Source of the DNA: Xylophilus sp.
GTDB lineage: Bacteria; Pseudomonadota; Gammaproteobacteria; Burkholderiales; Burkholderiaceae_C
NCBI GenBank assembly: GCA_009914555.1
Contig: WNDY01000011.1
Coordinates: forward strand, 30,221 to 94,220
DNA length: 64,000 nucleotides
Reading direction: 5' to 3'
Position numbers and translations under genes: made by a program. Position 1 is the stretch's first letter, and the number at the start of each line of letters is the position of its first letter. Below are positions 31,700-41,639 of the stretch, in pieces. Below the pieces are notes generated by a model. It made no database searches and was not told the origin of the DNA. It saw nothing but the letters and a program-made list of their open reading frames with translations.

Positions 31700-32989
31700 A
31701 TGGCAACCATGACCACCACCGCCCCCCAGGACGGCACCCGGCCCGGCGGCGCCGCCTCCGGGGACGAGAGCGCCGTCGTCATCGCCCGCCAGGCCATCGT
31801 CGACGAACAGGGCGCCGTCTACGGCTACGAGCTGTTCGACCGCTCCACCCGCGAGGACGCGCACACCGCCGCCAGCGACGCCGCCCTGCTGTTCAACGCG
31901 CTGTCGTATGCCGGCACCGAGGCGCTGGTGGGCCGCAAGACGGTCTTCATCAACTGCACCCACGAGAGCCTGGCCGGCGGCCACCTGGAGCTGATCCACC
32001 CGGACAAGGTGGTGCTGGAGATTCCGACCTTCGGCGAGGGCGCCACGGCCGGGCAGATCGAGGCGCGCACCAGCGTCTTCGCCGACCTGCGCCAGCGCGG
32101 CTTCCGCTTCGCCTTCGACCAGCAGGTGCTGCGCCGCGCCTATGCCAGCTGGCTGCCGCATGCGGCCTTCATCAAGCTCGACATGACGGCCTTCCAGCCT
32201 GAGCTGGCCGAGCCGCTGGTGCGCTTCGCCCGCACCCATTCGCAGGCCACGCTGGTGGCCGAGAAGGTCGAGACGGCCGAGCAGTTCGAGCACATGCGCT
32301 CGCTGGGCGTCAAGCTGTTCCAGGGCTACTGGTTCACGAGGCCGGACCTGGTCAAGACGCGCACCGTGCGACCGGCCGAGGCGACGATCATCCAGCTCAT
32401 CAACCTGGTGCGCCGGAACGCCGATTCGGCCGAGATCGAGGAACTGCTCAAGCGCGACCCGACGCTCTCGTTCAACCTGCTGCGCTTCATCAACTCGTCG
32501 GGCTTCGGCCTGTCGTGCGAGATCACCTCGTGCCGCCACGCGGTGATGATCCTGGGCCTGAAGAAGCTGTTCCGCTGGGCCGCGCTGCTGCTGACCGCCG
32601 TGCGCGCCGGCGGCCCGGCGCCGGCCGTCGGCACCACGGCCGTGGTGCGCGGCCGGCTGATGGAGCTGCTGGCGGCCGAGCTGCTGCCGCAGGAAGAGGC
32701 CGACAACGCCTTCGTGGTCGGCGTGTTCTCGCTGCTCGACACCATGCTCGGCGTGCCGCTGGACCAGGCGCTGGAATCCATCGCCCTGCCCCAGCCGGTA
32801 CTCGACGCCCGGCTGCACCGCAAGGGCCCGTTCGCGCCCTTCCTGGAGTTGACCCTGGCCTGCGAGAGCGAGGACGACGAGGCGTTCGCCCGCGCGGCCA
32901 ACGCGCTGCACCTGTCGAACCGCCAGGTCAACTGGGCCCACCTGCAGGCCCTGGCCTGGGCCGAGACGCTGGGCGACCCGGCGCAGTAG
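31700..32989 (+). CDS. EAL/HDOD-domain signalling protein, copy 2
   Basis: 429 residues, same architecture as the preceding gene and clearly a tandem duplicate. Shared strings include HTAASD, ILGLKKLFRWAALLLTA, TAVVRGRLMELLA and EEADNAFVVG. The degenerate EAL core is VVIARQAIVDEQGAVYGYEL; the HDOD part has LKRDPTLSFNLLRFINSSGF. Divergence is mainly in the EAL half, so the ligand may differ. Both lie just upstream of an XRE regulator and a GGDEF-EAL protein. Confidence 0.88.
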   Translation: MATMTTTAPQDGTRPGGAASGDESAVVIARQAIVDEQGAVYGYELFDRSTREDAHTAASDAALLFNALSYAGTEALVGRKTVFINCTHESLAGGHLELIHPDKVVLEIPTFGEGATAGQIEARTSVFADLRQRGFRFAFDQQVLRRAYASWLPHAAFIKLDMTAFQPELAEPLVRFARTHSQATLVAEKVETAEQFEHMRSLGVKLFQGYWFTRPDLVKTRTVRPAEATIIQLINLVRRNADSAEIEELLKRDPTLSFNLLRFINSSGFGLSCEITSCRHAVMILGLKKLFRWAALLLTAVRAGGPAPAVGTTAVVRGRLMELLAAELLPQEEADNAFVVGVFSLLDTMLGVPLDQALESIALPQPVLDARLHRKGPFAPFLELTLACESEDDEAFARAANALHLSNRQVNWAHLQALAWAETLGDPAQ

Positions 32990-33068
32990 CCCCCTCTCTT
33001 CCTCCCCCTTCCCTCCCGTCGCGGCTAACCACGGCGCGAACGCCGCGCAGCGGCTCGGGGGATGCCGT

Positions 33069-33362
33069 TCATCCTCTGCCTGCGCGCCCGCGCGACACCG
33101 GGCTGGCGCTGTGCACCCGCGCGCCCGACCCGTCCGCTCCCGGCGGCAACAGCAGCTCCTGCACCGACACGCCGAGCGCCGCGGCCAGCACATGCAGCGC
33201 AGTCAGCGTGGGATTGGCCCGCCCGGACTCGATGCGGCTCAGGTAGGTGCGGAACATGCTGCTGCGCTCGGCCAGCTCCTCCTGCGTGATGCCCAGGAGC
33301 GTGCGCAGCTCCTTGATCCTTCGGCCAAGGAGAACGCGGGGGTCGGAGGTCGGAAGGGCCAC
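33069..33362 (-). CDS. XRE-family transcriptional regulator
   Basis: 97 residues from GTG 33362. The helix-turn-helix is RRIKELRTLLGITQEELAER followed by SRIESGRANPTLTALHVLA, a standard Cro/C1-type fold, then LGVSVQELLLP. Short C-terminal Gly/Arg/Ser tail. It is divergent from the globin-GGDEF-EAL gene across an AT-rich 115-nt region, a typical position for regulating its neighbour or itself. Confidence 0.88.
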   Translation of the reverse strand: MALPTSDPRVLLGRRIKELRTLLGITQEELAERSSMFRTYLSRIESGRANPTLTALHVLAAALGVSVQELLLPPGADGSGARVHSASPVSRGRAGRG

Positions 33363-33368
33363 GTCCCC

Positions 33369-33420
33369 ACTGTTGGGTGGGTATACTCATTCATACACAC
33401 ACTAATTCGTACATTTTGGA
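33369..33420. promoter_or_regulatory. AT-rich divergent regulatory region with ATAC repeats
   Basis: Between the XRE start (33362) and the globin-GGDEF-EAL start (33477). GGGTATACTCATTCATAC has two ATAC cores exactly 10 nt apart (33383, 33393). ACTAATTCGTACATTTTGG follows. It is the AT-richest spot in the surrounding 10 kb and a likely operator/promoter region for both genes. Confidence 0.5.
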
Positions 33421-33476
33421 GTCGGTGGAGACCGCGTCGGCGTGTCCATGCGGCCCCGCACCGTGGAGGGAAGGGG

Positions 33477-36008
33477 GTGGAACCGATTCCGGATCTGGCG
33501 CGCCGCAAGGAACTCCTGGCGCTCACCGCGCAGGACGAGCAGGCGCTGCGCGCCCGGCATGCGGCGCTCGGCGACGAGGTGCCGGGACTGGTGGACGAGT
33601 TCTATCGCCATCTGCTGTCGTTCGAGGAGGCCCGCGCGCTCATCGCCGACGATGCCATGCTCGCACGCCTGAAAGCCGCGCAGTCGCGCTACTTCCACAC
33701 GCTGATCGCCGGCGTGTACGACGAAAACTATGCGGCCGAGCGGTGGCGCGTGGGCCTGGCGCATGCCCGCGTCGGCCTCACGCCGGGCTGGTACCTCGGC
33801 GCCTACAGCCACTATCTCGCGCAGTGCCTGCCGCGCATGGCCGGATGCGGCGCCGGACAGCCGGCGCCCGACCTCGCCGCCTTCCGGGCCTTCATCAAGG
33901 CCGTCTTCCTCGACATCGGGCTGGCGATCGGCAGCTACATCGGCCACCGCGACGCGCTGGTCGCGCGGCTGCGCGACTACGGCATGGCCTTCGCCCACCT
34001 GCCCTACGGCACGCTCGTGGCCACGGCGGAGCTGGAAACCGTGTTCGCCAACCGCGCATTCGACGTCCTGTTCAGCGCCGAGGCGGCCGCCGCCGAACAT
34101 GGCCCGCTGGCGCGGTGGATCGACACGGCCGCCCTGGGGCCGCTCGTGCGGCAGGCGCTGCAGCAGGGACAGGCCCGGCAGCGGCTGGAACTGCGCGCGA
34201 CGCAGCGGGCGCTGCCCGTCCCGGTGGACGTCGCCGTCCATGCCCTGCCGGCCGGCGACGGCGGCGCGGGCGGGCCGCGGCAGCCGCGCGCCGTCCTGCT
34301 GACCTTCATGGATCTGCGCGAGCAGACCTGGCTGCACGAATCGGTGCAGGACCTGCAGGCCGCCACCGATGTCGGCGTCTGGCGCCTGCAGTTCGATGGC
34401 CTCATCCACTTCACGCCGCAGGCCGCCCGGCTGATGGGGCGGCCCGATGCCACGCCCCCCGGCCCGCGCAGGCAGCTGCTGGAGTGCGTGCATGCCGGCG
34501 ACCGGCCCCGCCTGGAGGCGGCCTGGGAGCGTGCCTGCGCCGGCGGCCGCCTGTACGTCGAGCTGCGCACGGCGGCCGCTAGCGACGGCGCGGCGCGCCG
34601 GGTCGAACTGCGGGGCACCGTGCTCCACGATGACCAGGGCCGGCCCGCCCGCGCCTACGGCATCGTGCTCGACGTCACCGAGCGGCGGCAGCTCCGCCGG
34701 CGCATGGAATGGCTGGCCCACACGGACGCGCTCACCGGCCTGTCCAACCGCACCCGCGGCATGGAGCTGCTCCATGCGCTGCTCGGCCGCGCGCAGCGCC
34801 GGCGGCAGGCCGTCGTCGTGCTGTTCGCCGACCTCGACCGCTTCAAGGAAGTCAACGACACCCATGGCCACGCCGGCGGCGACACGGTGCTCGCCGAGGT
34901 GGCGCGGCGCTGCCGCGCGGCGGCCGGCCGCCGCGCCGTCGTCGCCCGCCTCGGCGGCGACGAATTCATGCTCGCACGCCCGCTGGCCGAGGGCGAGGAC
35001 CCGCAGCCATGGGCGCGGCGCATCGCGCAGGCGCTGGCGCAGCCGGCCACGGTGGGCACGGCGCGCTGGACGCCCGCGGCCAGCATCGGCGCGGCCGTGT
35101 ACCCGCGCCACGGCCGGAGCGCCGACGACCTGCTGCGCCATGCCGACGCCGCCATGTACCAGGCCAAGCGGCACGGCGCCAGCGGCGGCATCCGGTTCTA
35201 CGACGCCGCCCTCGGCCTGCGCCTGGAGCGCAGCCGGACCGTGGCCGCGCGGCTGGAACGGGCGCTGCGGCAGGACGCGCTGGAACTGCGCTACCAGCCG
35301 CAGGTGGACCTCGCCACCGGCGCCCTGGTCGGCATCGAGGCCCTGGCGCGCTGGCACGACGAGGAGCTCGGCTGGGTGTCGCCCGCGGAGTTCGTTCCGC
35401 TCGCCGAGGAGCGCGGCCTGATCGGCGCGCTGGGCGACTGGGCCCTCGCCACCGCCGCCGGCCAGTGGCGGGACTGGTCGCGCGGCGGCGCCTGCGCGCT
35501 GCCCCGCGTGGCGGTCAACGTCTCGGCGGCGCAGCTGGCCGACGAAGCCTTCGCGGCCCGCGCCGAGCGGCTGGTGCATGCACAGGGCGCGCACCCGCGC
35601 GCGATCGAGCTGGAGATCACCGAATCGGTCTGGATGCGCGACCCGGACAGAACCCTGCGCATCGCGGCGCAGCTCATGGACGCGGGCTTCGCGCTGTCGA
35701 TCGACGATTTCGGCACCGGCTATTCCTCCCTCGCGCGGCTGCAGATGCTGCCGGTGTCCAAGCTCAAGATCGACATGTCCTTCGTGCGGGACATGCTCGC
35801 CGAGGCCGGCAGCCTGGCCATCGTCACGGCCGTGATCGGCCTGGCCCGCGCGCTCGGGCTGCGGACCGTGGCCGAAGGCGTGGAAACGCAGGCGCAGGCC
35901 GCGCGGCTGCGCGAGCTGGGCTGCGGCGCCGCCCAGGGCTGGCTCCATGACCGGGCGCTGCCGGCGGCCGGACTGCAGGCCCGCTGGCTGAACGGCCGCG
36001 CCGCCTGA
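33477..36008 (+). CDS. Globin-coupled GGDEF-EAL protein (DosC-like)
   Basis: 843 residues from GTG 33477, chosen for the GGAGGGAAGGG just upstream. Residues about 15-165 are a protoglobin-type sensor: LKAAQSRYFHTLIAGVYDEN and RVGLAHARVGLTPGWYLGAY with the proximal-His HxRxGL motif that binds haem. A PAS-like region follows (FAHLPYGTLVATAELETVFA) and a second PAS near 300-390. GGDEF near 500 is intact (ARLGGDEFMLA) without an RxxD I-site. EAL near 615 is intact (IEALARWHDE, DDFGTGYSSLARL). It would make and/or degrade c-di-GMP in response to oxygen or another gas. Confidence 0.9.
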   Translation: MEPIPDLARRKELLALTAQDEQALRARHAALGDEVPGLVDEFYRHLLSFEEARALIADDAMLARLKAAQSRYFHTLIAGVYDENYAAERWRVGLAHARVGLTPGWYLGAYSHYLAQCLPRMAGCGAGQPAPDLAAFRAFIKAVFLDIGLAIGSYIGHRDALVARLRDYGMAFAHLPYGTLVATAELETVFANRAFDVLFSAEAAAAEHGPLARWIDTAALGPLVRQALQQGQARQRLELRATQRALPVPVDVAVHALPAGDGGAGGPRQPRAVLLTFMDLREQTWLHESVQDLQAATDVGVWRLQFDGLIHFTPQAARLMGRPDATPPGPRRQLLECVHAGDRPRLEAAWERACAGGRLYVELRTAAASDGAARRVELRGTVLHDDQGRPARAYGIVLDVTERRQLRRRMEWLAHTDALTGLSNRTRGMELLHALLGRAQRRRQAVVVLFADLDRFKEVNDTHGHAGGDTVLAEVARRCRAAAGRRAVVARLGGDEFMLARPLAEGEDPQPWARRIAQALAQPATVGTARWTPAASIGAAVYPRHGRSADDLLRHADAAMYQAKRHGASGGIRFYDAALGLRLERSRTVAARLERALRQDALELRYQPQVDLATGALVGIEALARWHDEELGWVSPAEFVPLAEERGLIGALGDWALATAAGQWRDWSRGGACALPRVAVNVSAAQLADEAFAARAERLVHAQGAHPRAIELEITESVWMRDPDRTLRIAAQLMDAGFALSIDDFGTGYSSLARLQMLPVSKLKIDMSFVRDMLAEAGSLAIVTAVIGLARALGLRTVAEGVETQAQAARLRELGCGAAQGWLHDRALPAAGLQARWLNGRAA

Positions 36009-36035
36009 CCCTTCCGAACCCGAACGAGTCTCCCC

Positions 36036-37667
36036 ATGCGCACCAACCTCCCCGTCACGCAGCGCGAGCACGCGCTGTCGCCGGACGACACTTTCGTCTC
36101 CGTCACCGACCTCCAGGGCCGCATCACCTACTGCAACCCGGCCTTCGTCCAGGTCAGCGGCTTCACACGCGACGAACTGCTGGGCCAGCCGCACAACATC
36201 GTGCGGCATCCCGACATGCCGGCCGAGGCGTTCCGCGATCTCTGGGAGACGCTGCAGCAGGGGCTGCCCTGGACCGGCCTCGTGAAGAACCGGCGCAAGG
36301 ACGGCGACCACTACTGGGTGCGGGCCAATGCCACGCCGATGCGCGACGGCGAGCAGGTCGTGGGCTACCTCTCGGTGCGCACGGCGCCCGACCGCCAGGC
36401 GGTGCAGGACGCCGAGGCGCTCTATGCGGCGATCCGCGAAGAGGCGGCCGCAGGCCGCATCCGGCACCAGCTGCGGCAGGGCGTGGCCGTGCGGCGGGGG
36501 CCGGCCGCCCGCGCCGCGCGCCTGTTCACGCCGGCGTCGCGGCTGTTCCTGGTCCAGTTGGCGGCCGCCGGCCTGGCCGCGGTGCCGGCCTTCTGCGGCT
36601 GGTGGCACCTGGCCGCCGGGGCGGCGCTGGCGGCGGCCGGGCTGGCCTTCACCGCCGTGCGCCGGGCCGCGCTCCTGCCCCTGCTGCGTCTGACCGAGGA
36701 TGCCAACCGGCTCGCCGCCGGCGACCTCTCGCACCCTGTTGCCACCGGCGCCGCCGGCCCGGCCGGCCGGCTGCAGCAGGCGCTGGCCCAGATGAGCGTG
36801 AACCTGCGCACCGTGGTGCGCGACGTGCGCCACGAAGTGCGCAGCCTGGAGACCGCGGTCGCCGAGATCAGCAGCGGCAACCACGACCTGTCCTCGCGCA
36901 CCGAGGCCCAGGCCGGCAGCCTGCAGCAGACCGCGGCCTCGATGGAGCAGATCCACGGCACGGTGCGCAACAGCGCGGACTCGGCACGGCGCGGCGCAGA
37001 GCTCGCGCACGAGACCTCTGCCGTCACGCAGCGCAGCAACGAGGCGGTGCAAGCCGTGGGCGAATCGATGGCCGGCATCGCCGAATCGTCGCGGCGCATC
37101 GAGGACATCATCCGCCTGATCGAAGGTGTGGCCTTCCAGACCAACATCCTCGCGCTCAACGCGGCCGTGGAGGCCGCGCGCGCCGGCGAGGCCGGGCGCG
37201 GCTTCGCCGTGGTCGCCGCCGAGGTGCGCACGCTGGCGCAGAAGACCACGGCCGCGGCCGGCGAGGTCAAGGCGCTGATCGCCGAATCGTCGCAGCGGGT
37301 CGCCTCGGGCGCCTGCACCACCGGACAAGCGCGCGAGCGCATGGCCGAGGCGCTCGGCGCGGTTGGCAGGATGCGCGGCGTGCTCGACGAGATCAGCACC
37401 GCGGCCGCCGAGCAGCAGGACGGCATCGCCCAGGTCAACGCGGCGGTGGCGCACCTCGACGGCATCACCCAGCAGAACGCGGCCATGGTCGAACAGCTCG
37501 CCGCCGCGGCCTCGTCGGTCCACGGGCAGGTGCAGGGCGTGCGCGACACGATGCGGCTGTTCCGGCTGGCGCGCGGCGAGCCCTCGCTCGCGCAGGCCGA
37601 CGCCGTGGCGCTGCGCCGCGCGGGCCGCGAACCTGCGCCGGCGCCGCGCCCCCTGCTCCTGCCATGA
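36036..37667 (+). CDS. Aer-like methyl-accepting chemotaxis protein with PAS
   Basis: 543 residues. The N-terminal PAS ([40 protein letters not shown]) matches the FAD-binding Aer class. Two membrane segments near 165-205 ([37 protein letters not shown]) anchor it. A HAMP-like part follows and a signalling domain with the conserved hairpin [20 protein letters not shown] and [15 protein letters not shown]. It reports cellular redox/energy state to CheA. Encoded 28 nt after the oxygen-sensor GGDEF-EAL gene, so the pair form an aerotaxis/c-di-GMP unit. Confidence 0.92.
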   Translation: MRTNLPVTQREHALSPDDTFVSVTDLQGRITYCNPAFVQVSGFTRDELLGQPHNIVRHPDMPAEAFRDLWETLQQGLPWTGLVKNRRKDGDHYWVRANATPMRDGEQVVGYLSVRTAPDRQAVQDAEALYAAIREEAAAGRIRHQLRQGVAVRRGPAARAARLFTPASRLFLVQLAAAGLAAVPAFCGWWHLAAGAALAAAGLAFTAVRRAALLPLLRLTEDANRLAAGDLSHPVATGAAGPAGRLQQALAQMSVNLRTVVRDVRHEVRSLETAVAEISSGNHDLSSRTEAQAGSLQQTAASMEQIHGTVRNSADSARRGAELAHETSAVTQRSNEAVQAVGESMAGIAESSRRIEDIIRLIEGVAFQTNILALNAAVEAARAGEAGRGFAVVAAEVRTLAQKTTAAAGEVKALIAESSQRVASGACTTGQARERMAEALGAVGRMRGVLDEISTAAAEQQDGIAQVNAAVAHLDGITQQNAAMVEQLAAAASSVHGQVQGVRDTMRLFRLARGEPSLAQADAVALRRAGREPAPAPRPLLLP

Positions 37668-37706
37668 CCGCCGCGGGGCCGCCCGCCCGCAGCGCCGCCG
37701 CCCGCG

Positions 37707-38690
37707 CTATTCGGCCCGGATGCCGGCGGCGCGGATGATCCGCGCATTGGCCTGCGACTCCGCGGCGATCTGCCTACCGAACGCGGCGGCGGTGCCGCCG
37801 GTGGGCACGTTGTCGCTGGCGACCAGCCGGGCGCGCAGGTCGGGCTGGGCCAGCGCCTGGTTGATTCCGGCATTGAGCCGCTCGATGACGGCCGCCGGCG
37901 TCTGCGCCGGCGCCAGCACGCCGAACAGCGATGACAGGTTGGCCGCGGGCAGGCCCAGCTCGGCCAGCGTCGGCACCCCGGGCAGGCTCTCCAGCCGGGC
38001 CGCGGCTCCCACGGCCAGCGGGCGCAGCCTGCCGGCCTGCACATGCTGGAGCAGCGCCGGCGAGGCGTTGGTCGACAGCACCTCGAACTGGCCGCCCAGC
38101 GCATCGTTCATCTGCTGGCCACCGCCCTTGTAGGGGACGTGCGTGATCTGCACGCCGGCGCCGCTCTCGATCTGCGCCAGCATGATGTGGCCGAGCGACG
38201 CCAGGCCCGATGTGGCCCAGCGGATGCCACCCGGCCGGGCCCGGGCCTCGGCCAGCAGCGCGCGGAAGTCGCGCGATGTGCTCGACGGTGTGGCCACCAG
38301 CAGCACCGGCGAATACATGACGCTGGCCACCGACGCGATGTCGCGCGCCGGATCGAATGGCGACTTGCCCAGGTGCGGGTTCAGCGTCAACGGACTGATC
38401 GCCGAGAAGCCCAGCGTATAGCCGTCCGGCGCCGCCTTGGCCACCGCATCGACACCGATAGTGCCACTGGCGCCGGCCTTGTTGTCGATGACCACGGGCA
38501 CGCCGAGCCGCAGCGACAGCTTGTCGGCCAGCGCCCGCGCAACCGCGTCGCTGACGCCGCCGGCCGGATAGGCGACGACGATGCGGATCGGCTTGGCGGG
38601 CCAGTCTGCTCCAGGCTGGGCGAAGGCAGCCAGAGGCAGCAGCGGCAGCAGGGTGGCGCCGAGCAGGCGGCGGCGGGAGATGCGGGGCAT
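37707..38690 (-). CDS. Bug/TctC-family solute-binding protein, orphan 1
   Basis: 327 residues from ATG 38690. Signal peptide with RR (MPRISRRRLLGATLLPLLPL, Tat-like) then ADWPAKPIRIVVAYPAGGVS. Characteristic Bug motifs are PVVIDNKAGASGTIGVDAVA, APDGYTLGFSAISPLTLNP and ITHVPYKGGGQQMNDALGGQ. It binds a carboxylate in the periplasm; no TctA/TctB genes are adjacent, as is typical for the many orphan Bug proteins of these bacteria. Confidence 0.9.
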   Translation of the reverse strand: MPRISRRRLLGATLLPLLPLAAFAQPGADWPAKPIRIVVAYPAGGVSDAVARALADKLSLRLGVPVVIDNKAGASGTIGVDAVAKAAPDGYTLGFSAISPLTLNPHLGKSPFDPARDIASVASVMYSPVLLVATPSSTSRDFRALLAEARARPGGIRWATSGLASLGHIMLAQIESGAGVQITHVPYKGGGQQMNDALGGQFEVLSTNASPALLQHVQAGRLRPLAVGAAARLESLPGVPTLAELGLPAANLSSLFGVLAPAQTPAAVIERLNAGINQALAQPDLRARLVASDNVPTGGTAAAFGRQIAAESQANARIIRAAGIRAE

Positions 38691-38919
38691 GAGGACGATC
38701 GCGAAGACGAAGCCAGCGATTCTCGCTGCAGTTGTGCATTCCGTTGGAACGGCACCTGCCCCCCGCTTTGAACGCCGCAACGTCGCTGCAAGTGCTGACT
38801 CGCAGACGCAACGTATTACGGCGCGCCAAGGGCTATTTGGCGCCCGAAGCGGACACTCCGCATTGGGCACATCCGCGAGTTGAGTTCCCCTCGTCGCCGC
38901 CCAGCCTGGTCTGCAGGTT

Positions 38920-41045
38920 TCAGAATCGGTATGACACGGTGACCTGTGCCGACAGCGGTCGGCTCGGGTTCAGCGTGTAGTTGAAGACCGCCGCAGAGCC
39001 ACCGGTGTAATACCGGCGGTCGAACAGGTTGAAGATGTTCAGCTGTGCTTTCCACGGCCCGCGTTGGTAGGACACCATGGCATCCGTCCGCGCATAGCCC
39101 GTCAGCTTGAAAGTATTAGGCAAGGTGGCCTGCCTGGACCCCACCAGGTAGATACCTGCACCCACTTTTAGGCCCTGCACCGACTGGAACTCATAGGTGC
39201 TCCACAGGCTGCCGCTGTGGCGCGGCACGTTGGCCAGGGAGTCGCCCACCGGGAAGGTTGTGTCGGCACGCACCGTCGCTTCCGTGTAGGCATAGGTGGC
39301 GATGGCCTGCCATCCCTTCGTGATAGCCCCGGCCAAGTCGACTTCCACACCCCGGCTGCGCTGATGGCCGCTCAGCACCTGCAGCAGCGGGTTCGCCGGG
39401 TCGGTCGTCAGGATGTTCTTGCGGTTCAGGTCGAACACCGCCACGCTCCCCCGCAGACGGTTCTGGAGAATGTCCTGCTTCACGCCGACCTCGAACTGCT
39501 CGGCCACCTCGGCGTCATACGTGATATTGCTGCCACTGTGGCCCACGTTCGGCGCGTGGCTGCGGCTCCAGTCGGCGAAGAAGGATGTTCGCTCCCAGGG
39601 CTGCCAGACCGCGCCCAGCCGGGGCGAGAGCGCCGACTGCTGACCGCGCCCCGTCACGGCATCGCTCTCCAGCGCCCGATTGGAGAAGCGGTCGGCCCGC
39701 AGGCCGGCCATGAGCTTGACCTGCGGGTCCAAGGCTACCTGGTCCTGCAGGTAGATCCCGTAGTCCTTGCCCCGGCCCTGGTGCGAAAGTAGCGGATCGC
39801 CCGTCGTCAGTCCCGACGCATAGCCCGGGTTGAAGAGGTCCAGCGTCATGGTGGAGACCTGTGAACCCCGGCTGCCCTGTTCCAGGTAACTCGTAGTCCA
39901 CACCGGCCATCAGTGCGTGCTGCAAGCCGCCAAGGACTACGTCGCCCACAAGTTCGGCGCGCAGACCATATTGCTTCGAGCCCTCGTCGGTGCCGCTGTA
40001 CACCGAGTAGTCCAGCAAATTGCCCGTAGCCGTGGTGCTGTTGGGAAAGGTCTGGGTGGAGCGTTGCCGGGCATTGCCGTACTGCGAGGCCAAACGCAGC
40101 TTCCAGCGTTCGGAGAGCGTATGCTCAAACAGCAGCGTCGCTGCCTGGGTGTCGTTCCTGCCGTAGTCGCCCGCAACACCGGGGTATGTGCCATTGGCCA
40201 GTCCGTAATAACGTGTGCGCGACAGGTCCTGGTAGTTCTGCACCGCTGGCACGCCGAAGTCGAAGCCATCTCGCTTCTGATGGTTGAACTCGGTGAGCAG
40301 CGTGAGCGAAGTGCCGCGCCGATTGTCCCAACGGATGGCCGGTGCGATGGACCAGGAGTCGTAGCCCGTGTTATCGCGAAAGCCCGAGCTCCTCTCGACG
40401 GCGGCATTCAGGCGGATGCTCAGGTCGTTGTCCAGCGCCCGGTTGACGTCGATGGTGGTGCGTGCGAGGCCGTACGAGCCAGCCGTTATTGCCTACTTCG
40501 CCGAAGCTCTCGCGCTCGGGGCGCTTGGAGACGGTGTTGATGTACCCACCCACCGCGCCAATGCCGCCGTACAGTGCACCGGCCGGGCCTTTGAAGACCT
40601 CCACCCGGTCAATGTTTTGAACATCGCGGAAGGCGTAGTAGCCGTAGTTGCGGAAGCCGTCGCGCAGGCCGTTGCTTTCGCTGAAGCCCCGGATGTTGAA
40701 GAAGGTGGCGCCGTTGCCGCCATAGTTGGCTTCGGCCAATACACCGCTGACGTTTTCCGCGAGTTGGTCGGTGCGTGTCACACCCCGGGCGCGCAGGACT
40801 TCGCCGGGCACGACCTGGATGGAAGCGGGGTAGTCCTTCAGCGGCGTGTTGGTCCTGGTGGTGTTGTCGGCGGCGTCAGCGGCGTAGTCCGACGCGCTGG
40901 ACGAGCCAAAGACGGTGATGGCCGGAAGCTGGCTCATTTCTTGCGCGAATGCCACGCCGATGCTGCTGTTGACCAGGAGGGCGCACACGGCAGCGGCCGA
41001 AGGACGCAGGCGAACGTGGGCGGGAAAGGAAGAGGTCTTTTTCAT
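38920..41045 (-). pseudogene. TonB-dependent siderophore receptor with two frameshifts
   Basis: The three consecutive reading frames together make a complete receptor of about 710 residues: signal peptide, TonB-box region and plug (VEVFKGPAGALYGGIGAVGG, IRGFSESNGLRDGFRNYGYY) from 41045; barrel (TLLTEFNHQKRDGF, ERWKLRLASQYGNARQ) from about 40490; then DPQVKLMAGLRADRFSNRAL through LSAQVTVSYRF at 38920, with a terminal Phe. The first break is a tandem duplication AGCC AGCC (40477-40484, 4 bp). The second is a single-base shift near 39888. Without both the ferric-siderophore receptor would be intact; either gene decay or assembly error. Confidence 0.82.
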
Positions 41046-41200
41046 GAGAAGGCTCGAAAGGGGTTCGCAAGGCTCCGCGCAGCCTTGGGAGATGCAAACA
41101 CGCCAGCGGACGGCATGACGGCCGGGGCCGGGCAGGTGGTCGCGACGATTCAGCGCTCAGCCTGAAGGACTGCGGGCAGCAGCCTCAGGGTGAGCGGCTC

Positions 41201-41560
41201 TCAGGAAAAAGAGGGTGGTCCGCGTGCGGGAAGTGGTGCAGCCGTCAGCGCAGCAATGCGCGCAGCCGGGACTGGCCAGGTTGCATAGGCCAGCGGCTGG
41301 GCTGGTACGGCATTCAGCACAACAGCGGGTGGTGGCGGCGCGCCGCCCGGTGCACACAGGGGGCAGTCCATGGCGGCTTTGTGCACCACAGGCTCGCCGT
41401 TGTCGCTCTTGATGACGACCTTCACCATGCCCACGGAGGTGCAGACCAGTTCGAAGGTTTGTGCAGCCAGCAACGGCGAGGCGGCCGCCGAGCCCAGGTA
41501 CAACACAAACCACACCAGCGCAAGGCGGGCGAGAAGGCGGGCGTTGCGAAGGGGCTGCAT
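41201..41560 (-). CDS. DUF2946-family exported protein
   Basis: 119 residues from ATG 41560 (MQPLRNARLLARLALVWFVL). A signal/anchor segment LARLALVWFVLYLGSAAAS is followed by MVKVVIKSDNGEPV and a Cys motif AMDCPLCAPGGAPP, then a Pro/Ala-rich end. These features match DUF2946 (also near copper or TonB receptor genes in related species). It is downstream of nothing else but next to the TonB receptor. The frame is also open far upstream, joining a methyltransferase fragment. Confidence 0.7.
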   Translation of the reverse strand: MQPLRNARLLARLALVWFVLYLGSAAASPLLAAQTFELVCTSVGMVKVVIKSDNGEPVVHKAAMDCPLCAPGGAPPPPAVVLNAVPAQPLAYATWPVPAARIAALTAAPLPARGPPSFS

Positions 41561-41639
41561 CCCGGCATTATTGCGGCTAGGCGCTGCTGGCGGTGACCTC
41601 CGCGGAATCTGGCGCTGCTTCTGACCCCATAGCGGCCGC

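Noticed and set aside
33111..33476. Longer N-terminus for the globin-GGDEF-EAL protein
   Set aside because: It would overlap the XRE gene in antisense; the GTG at 33477 has a good ribosome-binding site and directly precedes the globin domain.
33402..37523. 1373-codon minus-strand frame over the GGDEF-EAL and Aer genes
   Set aside because: Antisense shadow; both sense genes have complete conserved motifs.
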